Shown piece after piece: positions 39,356 through 49,778 of a DNA stretch of 64,000 bases. Location: positions 3,977,001 through 4,041,000 of the forward strand of contig AP017605.1 in the NCBI GenBank assembly GCA_002356515.1. Direction: 5' to 3'. The first letter of the stretch is position 1. Each line of letters opens with the position of its first letter. The notes under the pieces are model-generated. The model saw only the letters and a list, made by a program, of their open reading frames with translations, ran no database searches and had not been told where the DNA came from. A program made the position numbers and the translations under genes. The DNA comes from Mesorhizobium loti (GTDB lineage: Bacteria > Pseudomonadota > Alphaproteobacteria > Rhizobiales > Rhizobiaceae).

Positions 39356-40588
39356 ATGACCCTTTCCTTCGACCTCACCACTGAGGGTGCCCGCGACGCG
39401 TTGCGCGCCCGCGCCACGCCCGAGAAGCCGTCGCTGATCGGCCTGACCCGCGCCGAGCTCGCGGAGGCGCTGGTCGCGTCCGGCATCGTGCCGGAGCGCC
39501 AGGCAAAGATGCGTGCGCAGCAGCTCTGGCACTGGATGTATGTGCGCGGCGTCTCCGACTTTGCCGGCATGTTCAACATCTCCAAGGATCTGCGCGCCGA
39601 GCTCGACAGGCATTTTACCGTCGCCCGGCCCGAAATCGTCGAGGAGCAGATTTCTTCCGACGGTACCCGCAAATGGCTGTTCCGCTTTCCGCCGCGCGGC
39701 GCCGGCCGGCCGGTGGAGATCGAGACCGTCTATATTCCCGAGGAAGGCCGCGGCACGCTCTGCATCTCCTCGCAGGTCGGCTGCACGCTGACCTGCTCGT
39801 TCTGCCACACCGGCACGCAGAAACTGGTGCGCAACCTGACCGCCGAGGAAATACTGGCGCAATTGCTCACAGCCCGCGACCGGCTCGGCGATTTCCCCGA
39901 CCGCGACACGCCGGACGGTGCCATCGTCCCGGCCGAGGGCCGCAAGGTGTCCAACATCGTCATGATGGGCATGGGCGAGCCGCTGTACAATTTCGAGGCG
40001 GTGAAGAAGGCGCTGCTGATCGCGTCCGACGGCGACGGGCTTTCCTTGTCGAAAAGACGCATCACGCTGTCGACCTCCGGCGTCGTGCCTGAGATTTTCC
40101 GCACTGGCGAGGAAATCGGCGTCATGCTGGCGATCTCGCTGCATGCCACCAATGACGATCTGCGCGACTTGCTGGTGCCGATCAACAAGAAGTATCCGCT
40201 GAAGGAACTGATCGCCGCCTGCCGCGCCTATCCCGGCCTGTCGAACGCCAAGCGCATCACTTTCGAATATGTGATGCTGAAGGACGTCAACGATTCCATC
40301 GTGGACGCCAAGGGCCTGATCAAGCTGCTCAAGGGCATTCCGGCTAAGATCAATCTGATCCCGTTCAACCCGTGGCCGGGCACCAACTACCAGTGCTCGG
40401 ACTGGGAGACGATCGAGAAATTCGCCGATTACATCAACAATGCCGGCTATGCCTCGCCGATCCGCACGCCGCGCGGCCGCGACATCCTCGCTGCTTGCGG
40501 CCAGCTGAAGTCGGAATCCGAGCGCATGCGAAAAGTGGACCGGCTGGCGCTGGAAGCCATGATGATCGCGGGGCACGGCGAGGCGTGA
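39356..40588 (+). CDS. rlmN: 23S rRNA/tRNA adenine-C2 methyltransferase RlmN
   Basis: Radical-SAM enzyme that methylates C2 of A2503 in 23S rRNA and A37 in some tRNAs, using a Cys methyl intermediate. The 410 residues show the CxxxCxxC motif as [16 protein letters not shown] (Cys143, 147, 150), plus [12 protein letters not shown] and the C-terminal [12 protein letters not shown] (methyl-accepting Cys). The ATG at 39356 overlaps a short upstream frame. The stop overlaps a GTG start of the next gene. Confidence 0.97.
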   Translation: MTLSFDLTTEGARDALRARATPEKPSLIGLTRAELAEALVASGIVPERQAKMRAQQLWHWMYVRGVSDFAGMFNISKDLRAELDRHFTVARPEIVEEQISSDGTRKWLFRFPPRGAGRPVEIETVYIPEEGRGTLCISSQVGCTLTCSFCHTGTQKLVRNLTAEEILAQLLTARDRLGDFPDRDTPDGAIVPAEGRKVSNIVMMGMGEPLYNFEAVKKALLIASDGDGLSLSKRRITLSTSGVVPEIFRTGEEIGVMLAISLHATNDDLRDLLVPINKKYPLKELIAACRAYPGLSNAKRITFEYVMLKDVNDSIVDAKGLIKLLKGIPAKINLIPFNPWPGTNYQCSDWETIEKFADYINNAGYASPIRTPRGRDILAACGQLKSESERMRKVDRLALEAMMIAGHGEA

Positions 40589-41031
40589 GCCGTCTCGTCG
40601 CCGGACTCAAACGCATCGCCATCATAGCAGTCGGTTATATCGCCGGCGTGCTGACCTCTATCCTGGTGCCTGTGCTGTTGATCACGCTTCTGGAAGGGAT
40701 CGAATATGGCAACTGGTCCATGGTTTTCACCTTCGACTGGCTGGGTTCCTTCCCGCTCGCCGTGCTGACCGTGGCGCTCTGCGCGCTGCTGATCGTCGGC
40801 CCGGCGATCCTGGTCGCCGAATGGCTTTCGCTGCGGGGATGGTTCTATTTCGCGGTCACGGGGGCGATCACCTCGATCGCCTTTGGCGTTCTTGTCCCGG
40901 GCTCGGCCGGAGGGTTTGTTTTCAATCCGGGATTTCTCGGCTTTCTGGCCACGGCCGGCACCGTCGCCGGTTCGGTCTACTGGCTCCTGGCTGGGCGCAG
41001 GTCCGGCCGTCTTGTGAAGCGAGACCCCTGA
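40585..41031 (+). CDS. Small membrane protein, coupled to rlmN
   Basis: 148 residues, four predicted membrane helices ([80 protein letters not shown]). I choose the GTG at 40585, which overlaps the rlmN stop (GTGA). No named family was recognised. The C-terminus ends with [12 protein letters not shown] and overlaps the next start by one base, so three genes run as one operon. Confidence 0.7.
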   Translation: MSRLVAGLKRIAIIAVGYIAGVLTSILVPVLLITLLEGIEYGNWSMVFTFDWLGSFPLAVLTVALCALLIVGPAILVAEWLSLRGWFYFAVTGAITSIAFGVLVPGSAGGFVFNPGFLGFLATAGTVAGSVYWLLAGRRSGRLVKRDP

Positions 41032-41489
41032 TGGGCCGCTTCGTTTCCTATCTCGTGCGCTTTGCCATGATCCTGTTCGGTTATGCCGTCGCCTCGCTGG
41101 CGGCGAGCGCCTTCCTCAACGTCCTGTTCCTGGCCTCGCTGGGCTACACGCCTGACCACACGCACCCGACGGCGACGGCTTCGCTGTATTTCTCGATTCC
41201 CTTCGTCGCCCTGTTCGTCGCTTATTTCGCCTTCCTGCCTTCGGTGATCGTCATCCTGCTTGCCGAAATCCTCGGCCGGCGCGACTGGCTGTACTATGCG
41301 CTGGCTGGCGCGGTGGTGGCGGCCGTCTTCCTCGGCCTGGTCGATCACGCGCCCGATTCCACCTTCGCGGTCACCGACACCAGCGCCATGATGGCGGTGA
41401 TCGGCGGCGGCATGGTCGGCGGCATCTTCTACTGGCTGAGCGCCGGGCGCTGGGCCGGAAGCTGGTGGAAGGACGAGGTCAGACCATGA
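41031..41489 (+). CDS. Second small membrane protein of the rlmN operon
   Basis: 152 residues, four membrane helices, sharing the layout and tail of the previous protein: FAMILFGYAVASLAASAFLN, VALFVAYFAFLPSVIVILLA, LYYALAGAVVAAVFLGLV, IGGGMVGGIFYWLSAGRWAG. The endings [14 protein letters not shown] and GGIFYWLSAGRWAGS suggest the two are paralogues from tandem duplication. Start overlaps the previous stop (ATGA). Function unknown. Confidence 0.75.
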   Translation: MGRFVSYLVRFAMILFGYAVASLAASAFLNVLFLASLGYTPDHTHPTATASLYFSIPFVALFVAYFAFLPSVIVILLAEILGRRDWLYYALAGAVVAAVFLGLVDHAPDSTFAVTDTSAMMAVIGGGMVGGIFYWLSAGRWAGSWWKDEVRP

Positions 41490-41555
41490 CCCCGAAAAGT
41501 GGAAGCCGGTTTTCTCGGACAAACGGTTTCCGTTTTGTCCTGAGATCATGGTAAA
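41485..41555. repeat. Rhizobial dispersed palindrome, copy A
   Basis: CCATGACCCCGAAAAGTGG continuing to AAGCCGGTTTTC, then GAGATCATGG at the far end, makes the short palindrome known in rhizobial intergenic DNA. Copy B is at 44619. Confidence 0.65.
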
Positions 41556-41566
41556 ACGAAAAGACC

Positions 41567-42208
41567 CTATTTCGCCTGGGCCGTCAGGATCTTGAGCGCG
41601 AAGGCCGAGAACACGCCGGCGAAAAGATAGTCGACCACCCGCGTGACGCGCGGGCTGGCCTTCATCGCCGCGGAGAATTTCTCCGCCGCCAGCACCATCG
41701 GCGCCGTCACCGGGATCGACAGTACGATGAACATCGAGCCCAGGAAGAACAGCTTTCCCGGCGCGTGCGGATCATGCGCGGAAACGAACTGCGGCAGGAA
41801 GGTCATGAAGAACAGGATGATCTTCGGGTTGAGCAAATTGACGCCAAGCCCCGCCGCCCAGCTGCGCAACAGCGAGATTTGCGGGCCTGTCTTCTTCTCC
41901 GGCGAAAACGCCGAGCCCTTGGCGATCGCCTGCCAGGCCAGGAAGACGAGATAGCCGGCGCCAAAAATCTTCAGCACGAAGAAGGCCATCGGCGAGGCGA
42001 CGATCAGCGCCGAGACGCCGACCACCACCAGCGTGGTGTGGATCAGCGTGCCGCACAGCGCGCCGGCCATCGAGGCAAAGCCGGTGGCACGCCCCTGGCT
42101 CAGCGTACGCGAAACAAACAAGGTCATGTCAGGCCCGGGCGTGATCGCCAGGATGACCGTGGCGATGGCGAACTGGATCAGCGTGGCGGTGTCGGGAATG
42201 AAGGACAT
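41567..42208 (-). CDS. LysE/RhtB-family amino-acid exporter
   Basis: A 213-residue membrane protein with six helices. The family start ATVILAITPGPDMTLFVSRTL (PGP motif) is clear, as is FVSMAGALCGTLIHTTLVVVG-like continuation. LysE/RhtB members export amino acids such as threonine, homoserine or lysine. Substrate unknown. Start ATG at 42208 with GGAG 7 bp before; isolated gene. Confidence 0.93.
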   Translation of the reverse strand: MSFIPDTATLIQFAIATVILAITPGPDMTLFVSRTLSQGRATGFASMAGALCGTLIHTTLVVVGVSALIVASPMAFFVLKIFGAGYLVFLAWQAIAKGSAFSPEKKTGPQISLLRSWAAGLGVNLLNPKIILFFMTFLPQFVSAHDPHAPGKLFFLGSMFIVLSIPVTAPMVLAAEKFSAAMKASPRVTRVVDYLFAGVFSAFALKILTAQAK

Positions 42209-42367
42209 GGAGGGCTCCGGGGAACGCGCGAGCCTATACAGGATGTGCTGCGTCGGCGCCAGATGAAGCGGTGATCCAGCTCCGCAATCGCTTAGGCAAC
42301 TGCTGGTTCCGCTTAGGGCAGAGACCCCTCATTGTCGAAGTCGTCAAGAGCGGGCGAGACGAGCGCG

Positions 42368-44446
42368 TCAGCCGGCGGCAGCCAGCACCCTGACAGGTCC
42401 CTCGAGGGTGGGTGGACCATCCTGGGGGTCGAGCCCCGCGATCAACAAGATCTGATCGATCGGCTTGGGGCGGCCGAGGAAATAGCCTTGCGCCTCGTTG
42501 CAGCCTTCGACCTGCAGGATGGTGAGCTGGACATGGGTCTCGACGCCTTCGGCGAGCACGGGAATGTCGAGGCTGCGCCCCAACGTCAGCACGGCGCGGA
42601 TGATCGCCTTGGCCTGCGGACTGCGCTCGACATCGGCCATGAAGGAGCGGTCGAGCTTGATCTTGTCGAACGGGAACGAGCGCAGCGTGTCGAGCGAGGA
42701 ATAGCCGGTGCCGAAATCGTCGATCGCGATCGTCACGCCCAGCGCCTTGATCTGGCGCAGCACGTGCAGTGTGCGAACCTTGTCGGCGACGATCGTCGAT
42801 TCGGTCAACTCAAGCTCGAGACGCTTCGGCGACAGGCCGGTCTCGATCAGGATCTGATGGACGAGCGTGGCGAGATCGGCATGGGCGAACTGCACCGGCG
42901 ACAGATTGACCGCGATCTTGTGGCCATTGTCCCAGGAGGCCGCCTGGCGGCATGCGGTGCGCAGCACCCATTCGCCGATCGCCAGGATGGAGCCGTTCTC
43001 CTCGGCGATCGGAATGAATTCGGCGGGCGGGACCATGCCATGCACGGGGTGAGTCCAGCGCAGCAACGCCTCATAGCCGCAGGTGGCGCCGGTCGCAACC
43101 GAGGTCTGCACCTGATAGTGCAGCGAGAGTTCGCCGCGGTCGATCGCCAGGCGAAGGTCGGTGGCGAGTGCCCGGCGCGCCCGCGCCGTCTCGTCCATGA
43201 CCGATTCGTAGAAGCAGACGGCCCGCGTCACGTCGTTCTTGGCCCGGTACATGGCCAGGTCCGCATTGCTGACCAGCCTCTCCCGGTCGGCCCCGTCGCG
43301 CGGAAAGACGGCGACGCCGATGCTGGCGCCGGTGACGGTCTCGAAATCGTCGATCCGCAACGGCTCGAACAAGGATTTTTCCAGCCGCGACACCAGGCCG
43401 AGCAGCTCGTTCTGGTCCTTGAAGCGCTTGATGGCGGCAAATTCGTCGCCGCCGAGCCGGGCGACGAACTCGCCGTCGCCGGCCAGTTTCGCCAGCCTGC
43501 GGGCAATGATCTTGAGCGCCTGGTCGCCGGCCGCGTGTCCCCTGAGGTCGTTGATTTCCTTGAAACGGTCGAGGTCGATAACGATGACGGCGGTCTTCGT
43601 GTCCTTATCCTCGTGCGCCCGCTCGATCTCATGGTCGAGGCGGTCGTTGAAGGAGACCCGGTTGGCAAGGCCGGTGAGCGAGTCGTTCAGCGCCAGATGC
43701 TGCAGCCGCTCGAAACTCTCGAGCCGGCCACGCTCGTCGATCAGATAGCTGGCGAAGCCGGTGGCCGCGACGATCAGGCCGACGACCGCAACCGCGACGG
43801 CCATCGCTTCGAGAATATCGGGATTGGTGCCCGTGGTGATGAAGGAGAGCGGCGTCACCGCCACCGCCGCCATCGCCGTGAAATGCAGGCCGACGATCGC
43901 CAGCACCAGAAGCCCGATGCCGAGATAGTGCGACCAGCGGCGCGGCCGCCGCACCGCCTGGCCGATCGCCACGGCGGAGAATGCCATCGCGATCAGCACC
44001 GAAGCGACGACGTAGCGGGCGTCCCATTCGACGATGCCGGCCACGTGATAGGCCATCATGCCGGTATAGTGCATGGCCGAGATCGCCAGGCCGACGGCAC
44101 AGCCGCCCCATTCCGACGCCAGGCCACGACCTTTGTCGAGCGCAAGGCCGAAGCCCGCCCCGGTTCCGACCATGGCGATGACCAGGGATATCATGGTTAG
44201 CGCCGGATCGAAGGTGATCGGCGCACCGGGCTGATAGGCCAGCATGGCGATGAAATGCGTGCACCAGATCGAGGACCCTGCGGCGACCGCGGTCAGGAAC
44301 AGCCATCCCCGCATCTGCACGCCGACGGTTTTCCTCGCGCGATCCAGGAGACCGATCGTTACCCAGCAGCCGGTGACGCACATCAGCGCCGCCAGCAGGA
44401 CAAGCCACAGATTATGCTCCGTGACGATGCATGATATAACGCGCAT
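42368..44446 (-). CDS. MHYT-GGDEF-EAL sensor protein
   Basis: A 692-residue membrane regulator of cyclic di-GMP. Seven N-terminal helices hold three MHYT units (CTHFIAMLAY, SAMHYTGMMAY, LHFTAMAAVAV), thought to bind metal/gas. The diguanylate cyclase domain has the full RLGGDEFAAI site; the phosphodiesterase has YEALLRWTHP (an EAL), ELELTEST, and DDFGTGYSSLDTL. It may therefore make and break c-di-GMP. The ATG at 44446 is used; the frame that continues upstream is antisense to argG and not real. Confidence 0.95.
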   Translation of the reverse strand: MRVISCIVTEHNLWLVLLAALMCVTGCWVTIGLLDRARKTVGVQMRGWLFLTAVAAGSSIWCTHFIAMLAYQPGAPITFDPALTMISLVIAMVGTGAGFGLALDKGRGLASEWGGCAVGLAISAMHYTGMMAYHVAGIVEWDARYVVASVLIAMAFSAVAIGQAVRRPRRWSHYLGIGLLVLAIVGLHFTAMAAVAVTPLSFITTGTNPDILEAMAVAVAVVGLIVAATGFASYLIDERGRLESFERLQHLALNDSLTGLANRVSFNDRLDHEIERAHEDKDTKTAVIVIDLDRFKEINDLRGHAAGDQALKIIARRLAKLAGDGEFVARLGGDEFAAIKRFKDQNELLGLVSRLEKSLFEPLRIDDFETVTGASIGVAVFPRDGADRERLVSNADLAMYRAKNDVTRAVCFYESVMDETARARRALATDLRLAIDRGELSLHYQVQTSVATGATCGYEALLRWTHPVHGMVPPAEFIPIAEENGSILAIGEWVLRTACRQAASWDNGHKIAVNLSPVQFAHADLATLVHQILIETGLSPKRLELELTESTIVADKVRTLHVLRQIKALGVTIAIDDFGTGYSSLDTLRSFPFDKIKLDRSFMADVERSPQAKAIIRAVLTLGRSLDIPVLAEGVETHVQLTILQVEGCNEAQGYFLGRPKPIDQILLIAGLDPQDGPPTLEGPVRVLAAAG

Positions 44447-44836
44447 CAAGAATGGTCCAAGCCTGAGGACACCCGCAATGAGCAGGCAAAAGCTGCATCG
44501 ACCGGTTGCAAGGCCGCCGCAGCTCTGTCTCACTGGTTTAGCGGCAGGACATGAAAACTTGCTTAAATCCTGGGCAGAAATGCAGCCCATGATTGTAGCA
44601 GGTTGTTTCCCCGAGGGCATGATCCCGAACCGAAGGACCGGGCCGGTGAAAGGTGGGAACCGGTTTTCACGGACAGATGGTTTCGGTTTGTCCAGAGAGC
44701 ACGCCCCAACAAGAGAGGGATCGCCGCCTGCCGCGCGCTGGATCAGCAGACTTGCTCGCTTTGCCGTTCCTGCTAAAAGGCGCTCCGACAAGCCGTGACG
44801 CCCATGCCCCAGGCGTCCGCCATCGACGGAGCAGAA
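44447..44836. other. 390-bp gap upstream of argG
   Basis: Contains promoter sequence for both diverging genes and the dispersed palindrome at 44619-44693. A weak promoter-like pair (TTGCTC near 44753 and TAAAAG about 17 bp later) lies about 60 bp before argG. No ORF is convincing. Confidence 0.45.
44619..44693. repeat. Rhizobial dispersed palindrome, copy B
   Basis: Starts GCATGATCCCGAACCGAAGG, carries the core GTGGGAACCGGTTTTC as in copy A (GTGGAAGCCGGTTTTC), and ends near TTCGGTTTGTCC. Confidence 0.65.
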
Positions 44837-46060
<1,224 letters not shown>

Positions 46061-46100
46061 TATCCAGACAGCAGCCAAACGCTATCAATCATACCTAAGA

Positions 46101-46126
46101 AACCCGACGGAGACGTCGGGTTTTTA
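46101..46126 (+). terminator. Rho-independent terminator of argG
   Basis: 9-bp perfect stem AACCCGACG / CGTCGGGTT with loop GAGA at 46101-46122, then a T-rich run (TTTTATTT overlap). It is 40 bp after the argG stop. Confidence 0.92.
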
Positions 46127-46231
46127 TTTGGGTCTTCTAATATAAGAAAAATGAAGGCGCCTGAACTCGGTTCCTGTTTGACCTTTTGGCGGCATCATCT
46201 AAGTTCACTTGTGGGTTTAGGGGGTTTGACA

Positions 46232-46669
46232 GTGAAGAATAGTATTTCTCTTCTGCTTGGCGTGGTCGTCGTCTTGGTGGTGTGCCAGTCCTCGCAGGCA
46301 GGCGCGAAGCGTGACCCGAAGGCGGATATGAACGAATGTATCGCCTCCGCCCGCACGCGGGACCTTACGTTCAAGCATGACATGGCTTTGTTCATGGGCG
46401 TCTCGCAGGAGCGCATGCCGGCTTTGTTTTGCCAGCGCCTCGCCGATGGGATACGCAGCGGCCGCATCAGCTATTCCGACATAAACAACCTGCAGCTCGA
46501 CCAGCCGACCGAGATCTGGATGGTTCTCAAGGGCAAGCCGAAAGCGGCTGCGCCCACCCAAGCCCAGGCGCCGCGGTCGCCCAACTTCCGTAACTGCAGC
46601 GGTATTGACGGCACTTTTCAGGTTCCCGCTTCCCAGAAATGCCCGTTGAGCGGCTACGCGCATTATTGA
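46232..46669 (+). CDS. Small exported protein of unknown function
   Basis: 145 residues. I choose the GTG at 46232, since a signal peptide starts there (VKNSISLLLGVVVVLVVCQS, cleavage near SSQAG); the ATG at 46151 adds 27 residues with no signal. The mature part has NECIASARTRDLTFKHDMAL and CQRLADGIRSGRISYSDINN with two conserved-looking Cys and a final FRNCSGIDG...KCPLSGY. No named family recognised. The next gene starts 7 bp after the stop. Confidence 0.65.
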   Translation: MKNSISLLLGVVVVLVVCQSSQAGAKRDPKADMNECIASARTRDLTFKHDMALFMGVSQERMPALFCQRLADGIRSGRISYSDINNLQLDQPTEIWMVLKGKPKAAAPTQAQAPRSPNFRNCSGIDGTFQVPASQKCPLSGYAHY

Positions 46670-46676
46670 GAGTCAT

Positions 46677-47222
46677 GTGCCCAGGGGCTCGACCACTCAT
46701 AGAATCGGTTTCCTGCCCGCTTTGGCCGTCCTGGCGAGTTTGGTTGTTGCCAAAGCCGACGACTATGATCCCGCCTCGCTCGACCTTGCCGCGCTGATCG
46801 AGTGCAGGGCCGACCTGTCGGCTTATACTGGCTATGCCCTTTGGCTGGCCGGTGATCCCGGCGCGGCCAGCACGCTGGGCTGGAAAGAGGTGCCGTCAGG
46901 CAATGCCTTCCTGCGGCAGTATCAACTGCCCGCCCCTGCCCATGTCTTCGGCCGCGAGACGGAGACAATCGTCTTCACCGCGACAGGGCCGATGGCCGTG
47001 CTTGAGGGCATTGCCGCGCCCGACCTCGCCCGGCAGCTCGACGTCCCGGCAATGGTCTCGTCGCCGGATAAATTCCTTGGCGAGAAGGTTGTGGCCGAAA
47101 GCACCGAGGACACCGGCGGCGTCAGCCTTGCCACGCACATCACGCTCAATGTCTCGACCGTCGATTCCCATCCCGGCAAGACGCTGGCCGGCTGCTCCTA
47201 CGCGATTGACGTTGGCGATTAG
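46677..47222 (+). CDS. Small exported protein of unknown function
   Basis: 181 residues from a GTG at 46677; the signal peptide runs to about LASLVVAKADDYD. The mature part begins ASLDLAALIECRADLSAYTG and has WLAGDPGAASTLGWKEVPSG, FGRETETIVFTATGPMAVLE and a final CSYAIDVGD with two Cys. It follows the previous small exported gene by 7 bp, so the two probably form one unit. I do not recognise the family. Confidence 0.65.
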   Translation: MPRGSTTHRIGFLPALAVLASLVVAKADDYDPASLDLAALIECRADLSAYTGYALWLAGDPGAASTLGWKEVPSGNAFLRQYQLPAPAHVFGRETETIVFTATGPMAVLEGIAAPDLARQLDVPAMVSSPDKFLGEKVVAESTEDTGGVSLATHITLNVSTVDSHPGKTLAGCSYAIDVGD

Positions 47223-47241
47223 CGGGCAACATCAATGACTT

Positions 47242-47425
47242 CGTCATCCTATGGCGGAGCAAGGAGCGAAGCGACGCAGCGCAGACCATAGGATCCATGC
47301 CGCGACTTCGAAGCGTCGCTACGGTGCAGAATTCTGCTCCGCTGCACGCTTCGATTAACGTCACGGAATGGATTCCAGGGTCTCCGCGACGCCGCTCCGC
47401 GGCTGCTACGCCCAGGGATGACGAC
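47242..47425. repeat. Back-to-back palindromic repeat, copy 3
   Basis: Begins CGTCATCCTATGGCGGAGC and ends CCAGGGATGACGACG; the inner marks are GATCCATGCCGCGAC and the reverse ACGGAATGGATTCCAG. Same family as copies at 20145 and 27404. Confidence 0.8.
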
Positions 47426-47470
47426 GTTGGGGAGGCTTCGACCTATCCCGGACATCAGCAATGCTCCCAT

Positions 47471-47505
47471 CAACAAAAAAGCCCGGCGCATGGCCGGGCT
47501 TTTCG
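47471..47505 (-). terminator. Bidirectional terminator
   Basis: AAAAAGCCCGGC and GCCGGGCTTTT around a short loop (47476-47503) give a stem with U-runs on both strands. It lies 20 bp after the transglycosylase stop and also after the upstream plus-strand genes. Confidence 0.85.
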
Positions 47506-47522
47506 TCGAACAGAGGGTTCAA

Positions 47523-48320
47523 TCAGCCGCCGTCGATCGCGTCGGCGATGCGGGCGATGGCCTGCTGATAGACGCTTGCGGAATTCCAGCCGGCAATCGC
47601 GCCCATATTCGCGCTCGCGCTCGCGCCGGCCCGCCAGCCATGGCCCTTGAGGAAGTTGGCGGTGGAAGCCAGCGCTGTCGCCTTGTCGCGCAGATTTCCG
47701 CTGCCGACTGCATATTTCAAGACATTTCCAGGCAGGAACTGCGTATGGCCAACCTCGCCATGCATGGCGCCGACCGACGAGGCGGTCAACGCGCCGCGAT
47801 CGACCAGCTTCAGGGCGGCGATGGCATGCGGGTGAAAATAGTCCGGGCGGCGGCAATCATAGGCAAGCGTCAAAATGGCGGAGACCGTATTCTGGTTGCC
47901 CATGGAAGCACCGAAGCCGGTCTCCATGCCCCAGATGGCAAGCAGCACACCCGGCGACACGCCGTAGTTCTGTTCGATCTGGCTGAACAGCGCCGCGTTC
48001 GACTTCTTCAGCGCACGGCCCTTGGAAATGATCGCGGCCCCGCCGCGACGCTTCATGAAATCGTCCACCGAGCCGCTGAAGGCCTTGTGGATGGCGCGGT
48101 CGGCCGAGATCGTCCTGGTTGCATAGGTGGCGCCGGCCAGTGCGGCCAGACCCTTCGAACCGACACCTTCGGACTTGGCGTCCGCGGCAAAATCCTGTTT
48201 CCAGGCATCGAAGCCGGCACCGGTCTTGCCGCAACTGGGCGCCGCCTGTGCACCCGCCGCCAGCCCAAGCACAGCCACCACCGCTGCCGCTAAAATCCTA
48301 CCCTTGGCAAGAAATGCCAT
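47523..48320 (-). CDS. Lytic murein transglycosylase
   Basis: A 265-residue periplasmic MltB-type lytic transglycosylase. Signal peptide MAFLAKGRILAAAVVAVLG leads to the SLT-like domain with the catalytic Glu133 in AIWGMETGFGASMGNQ, then AILTLAYDCRRPDYF and MHGEVGHTQFLP. It cleaves peptidoglycan glycan strands with 1,6-anhydro formation. I start at 48320 (GGAGAACAAC before it). No C-terminal peptidoglycan-binding repeat follows. Confidence 0.92.
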   Translation of the reverse strand: MAFLAKGRILAAAVVAVLGLAAGAQAAPSCGKTGAGFDAWKQDFAADAKSEGVGSKGLAALAGATYATRTISADRAIHKAFSGSVDDFMKRRGGAAIISKGRALKKSNAALFSQIEQNYGVSPGVLLAIWGMETGFGASMGNQNTVSAILTLAYDCRRPDYFHPHAIAALKLVDRGALTASSVGAMHGEVGHTQFLPGNVLKYAVGSGNLRDKATALASTANFLKGHGWRAGASASANMGAIAGWNSASVYQQAIARIADAIDGG

Positions 48321-48616
48321 GTTGTTCTCCTGGTTGCCTGATTCACGTCCCATCTGCGAATTTGCCAGCGAAACGCGCATTTGTCACCGTCTGCGCCGCA
48401 ATGCTGGCGAATGCCGGGCAATTTGCCTACGATCAAGTGATTATTGTGGCGGGGTCGAAATAGCCATGAGACCTGCGGCGGCGAAGAGGTCGCAAGACAG
48501 GTGGCCACCCAGCTTGCGGCGAAATAGCTTCGAGACATGCGGAACGCCGGCCGGCGATTGGCGTTAGGCACTGCCGCCGCACACTTATATGCTGGCTCTG
48601 ATGGTTTGAGACCGAC

Positions 48617-49714
48617 ATGAAACTCTTCGACTGCCCGCATTGCGGCCACCGTCTCTACTTCGAGAACGCGCAGTGCCTGAATTGCTCAAGCCTCGTGCTT
48701 TACGATCCCGAACATGCCCGCTTTGCCCTGTCGGGTGTCGACGGAATCTTCCAGTGCACCAATGCCGATGAATGCGCCTGCAACTGGATGGCCGAACCGG
48801 GACACGGGTTTTGCCGTGCCTGCGGGCTGAACCAGCTGATCCCCGATCTCTCCGTCGACGGCAACCGCCGCCGCTGGATCCGGGTCGAGGCGGCGAAGAA
48901 GCGCGCCATCTATTCGCTGCTCGCCTTTGGCCTGCCGGTGGCGCCCAAGCAGAACTCGACGGACGAGGTGGGCCTCGCCTTCGACTTCCTCGCCGACCCG
49001 ATCGGCGGCGGCCCTGGCGGCGAACGCATCCTCACCGGCCATGACAATGGCCTGATCACGCTCAATGTCGCCGAGGCCGATTCCGCCGAGCGCGAAAAGC
49101 GCCGCATCGAGATGGGGGAGAATTATCGAACGCTGCTCGGCCATTTCCGCCACGAACTCGGCCATTACTATTGGGACCGCCTGATCCGCGACAATCCGCA
49201 AAGGCTGGACGCTTTCCGCGCTCTGTTCGGCGACGACCGCGCCGATTACGAACAGGCGCTGAAGGCCTATTACGCCAATGGTGCTGCGCCCGACTGGCAG
49301 CAAAACCACATCTCGGCCTATGCCACCTCCCACCCTTGGGAGGACTGGGCCGAAACCTGGGCCCACCATCTGCACATCACCGACACGCTGGAGATGGTCC
49401 ATGCGCTGAACTTCCCGCTCGGCCGGCTGGAGACGGTGGAAGCCAATGAATTGCCGCGAGGCGACACAGGCGGCGAACCGCAGGCGGCCCCTTCGGAACC
49501 TGCGAACGCGCCCGAGCCCTTCGAAAAGGTCCTGGCCCGCTGGCTGGTGCTGTCGGAAGCCTCCAACTCGATCAACCGCTGCATGGGTCTGCCAGACCTC
49601 TATCCCTTCGTCATTTCGGACGTGACGGCGCGAAAACTGGCCTTCGTTCACGAGCTTTTGACCGGTCTGCCGAAGGACACGGGAACAAATCGTGAGTGGG
49701 CGCGGGCGTTTTAG
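48617..49714 (+). CDS. Zinc-ribbon metallopeptidase (DUF2248-type)
   Basis: A 365-residue protein with a zinc ribbon at the start (MKLFDCPHCGHRLYFENAQC, then LNC: Cys6, 9, 20, 23), a second Cys cluster (QCTNADECACNW, then FCRACGLN), and a central HELGH motif in FRHELGHYYWDRL (His179, Glu180, His183). The later ETWAHHLHITDTLEM gives a possible third ligand. It matches the putative zinc-binding metallopeptidase family with an N-terminal ribbon. Lacks a signal peptide, so probably cytoplasmic. Substrate unknown; single gene. Confidence 0.85.
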   Translation: MKLFDCPHCGHRLYFENAQCLNCSSLVLYDPEHARFALSGVDGIFQCTNADECACNWMAEPGHGFCRACGLNQLIPDLSVDGNRRRWIRVEAAKKRAIYSLLAFGLPVAPKQNSTDEVGLAFDFLADPIGGGPGGERILTGHDNGLITLNVAEADSAEREKRRIEMGENYRTLLGHFRHELGHYYWDRLIRDNPQRLDAFRALFGDDRADYEQALKAYYANGAAPDWQQNHISAYATSHPWEDWAETWAHHLHITDTLEMVHALNFPLGRLETVEANELPRGDTGGEPQAAPSEPANAPEPFEKVLARWLVLSEASNSINRCMGLPDLYPFVISDVTARKLAFVHELLTGLPKDTGTNREWARAF

Positions 49715-49778
49715 CCGGAACGCATGCGCCGCTGCCCCGTTTTCACCCCCGAGGGACCATGAAAACGGAGAGAAAACC

